Assembly (NCBI GenBank): GCA_945833995.1
Contig: CAMAGM010000001.1
Coordinates: 22,631-86,630 of the forward strand
Direction: 5' to 3'
Source: an uncultured Prevotella sp.
GTDB lineage: Bacteria; Bacteroidota; Bacteroidia; Bacteroidales; Bacteroidaceae
Length of the DNA stretch: 64,000 nucleotides
The notes below the pieces were generated by a model. The model worked only from the letters and a program-made list of their open reading frames with translations. It ran no database searches and was not told where the DNA came from. This document shows positions 63,995-64,000 of this stretch, piece after piece; the first letter of the stretch is position 1; every line of letters begins with the position of its first letter. The position numbers were made by a program, and so were the translations under genes.

Positions 63995-64000
63995 TGCTGC

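Noticed and set aside
1-64000. tRNA, rRNA, transposase or integrase genes
   Set aside because: None recognised; the MITE-like repeats have no associated transposase in this window.

Overview
The window is a Bacteroidetes (Prevotella-like) chromosome segment, inferred from SusC/SusD pairs, TAnnTTTG-type promoters and A-rich leaders. It has four parts. (1) 1-9.4 kb: a co-directional aryl-acid/aromatic amino-acid gene cluster with the indolepyruvate:ferredoxin oxidoreductase subunits (IorA is 5'-truncated by the window), two PaaK-type aryl-CoA ligases, an ACT protein, a porin, a Na+/solute symporter, a PaaI-type thioesterase and an aminotransferase. (2) 9.5-58.1 kb: a large rhamnogalacturonan-I-type polysaccharide utilisation locus. 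It contains two GH2 genes, a three-domain SGNH/CE12 esterase, a PL11 lyase fused to a second glycosidase-like module, three SusC/SusD pairs, RhaD, an AraC regulator, a giant PL11 with autotransporter-type repeats, GH105 and a DUF6250-PL26-like protein. A fimbrillin-like lipoprotein gene lies inside this region. (3) 58.4-62.7 kb: a YhcG/DUF1016-McrB-McrC defence operon, with what looks like an HTH-regulator remnant upstream. (4) 63.0-63.6 kb: another SGNH esterase. The most unusual non-coding signals are: modular purine-arm/spacer/pyrimidine-arm hairpin elements filling successive intergenic gaps, also found as in-frame insertions in coding sequence; 22-bp-period tandem arrays upstream of PUL genes, two of which are homologous to each other; two copies of a palindromic MITE-like repeat bracketing the PUL; and large inverted repeats flanking AT-rich cores. 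No tRNA, rRNA, CRISPR array or transposase was recognised. All family calls come from reading the protein sequences; no database search was run.
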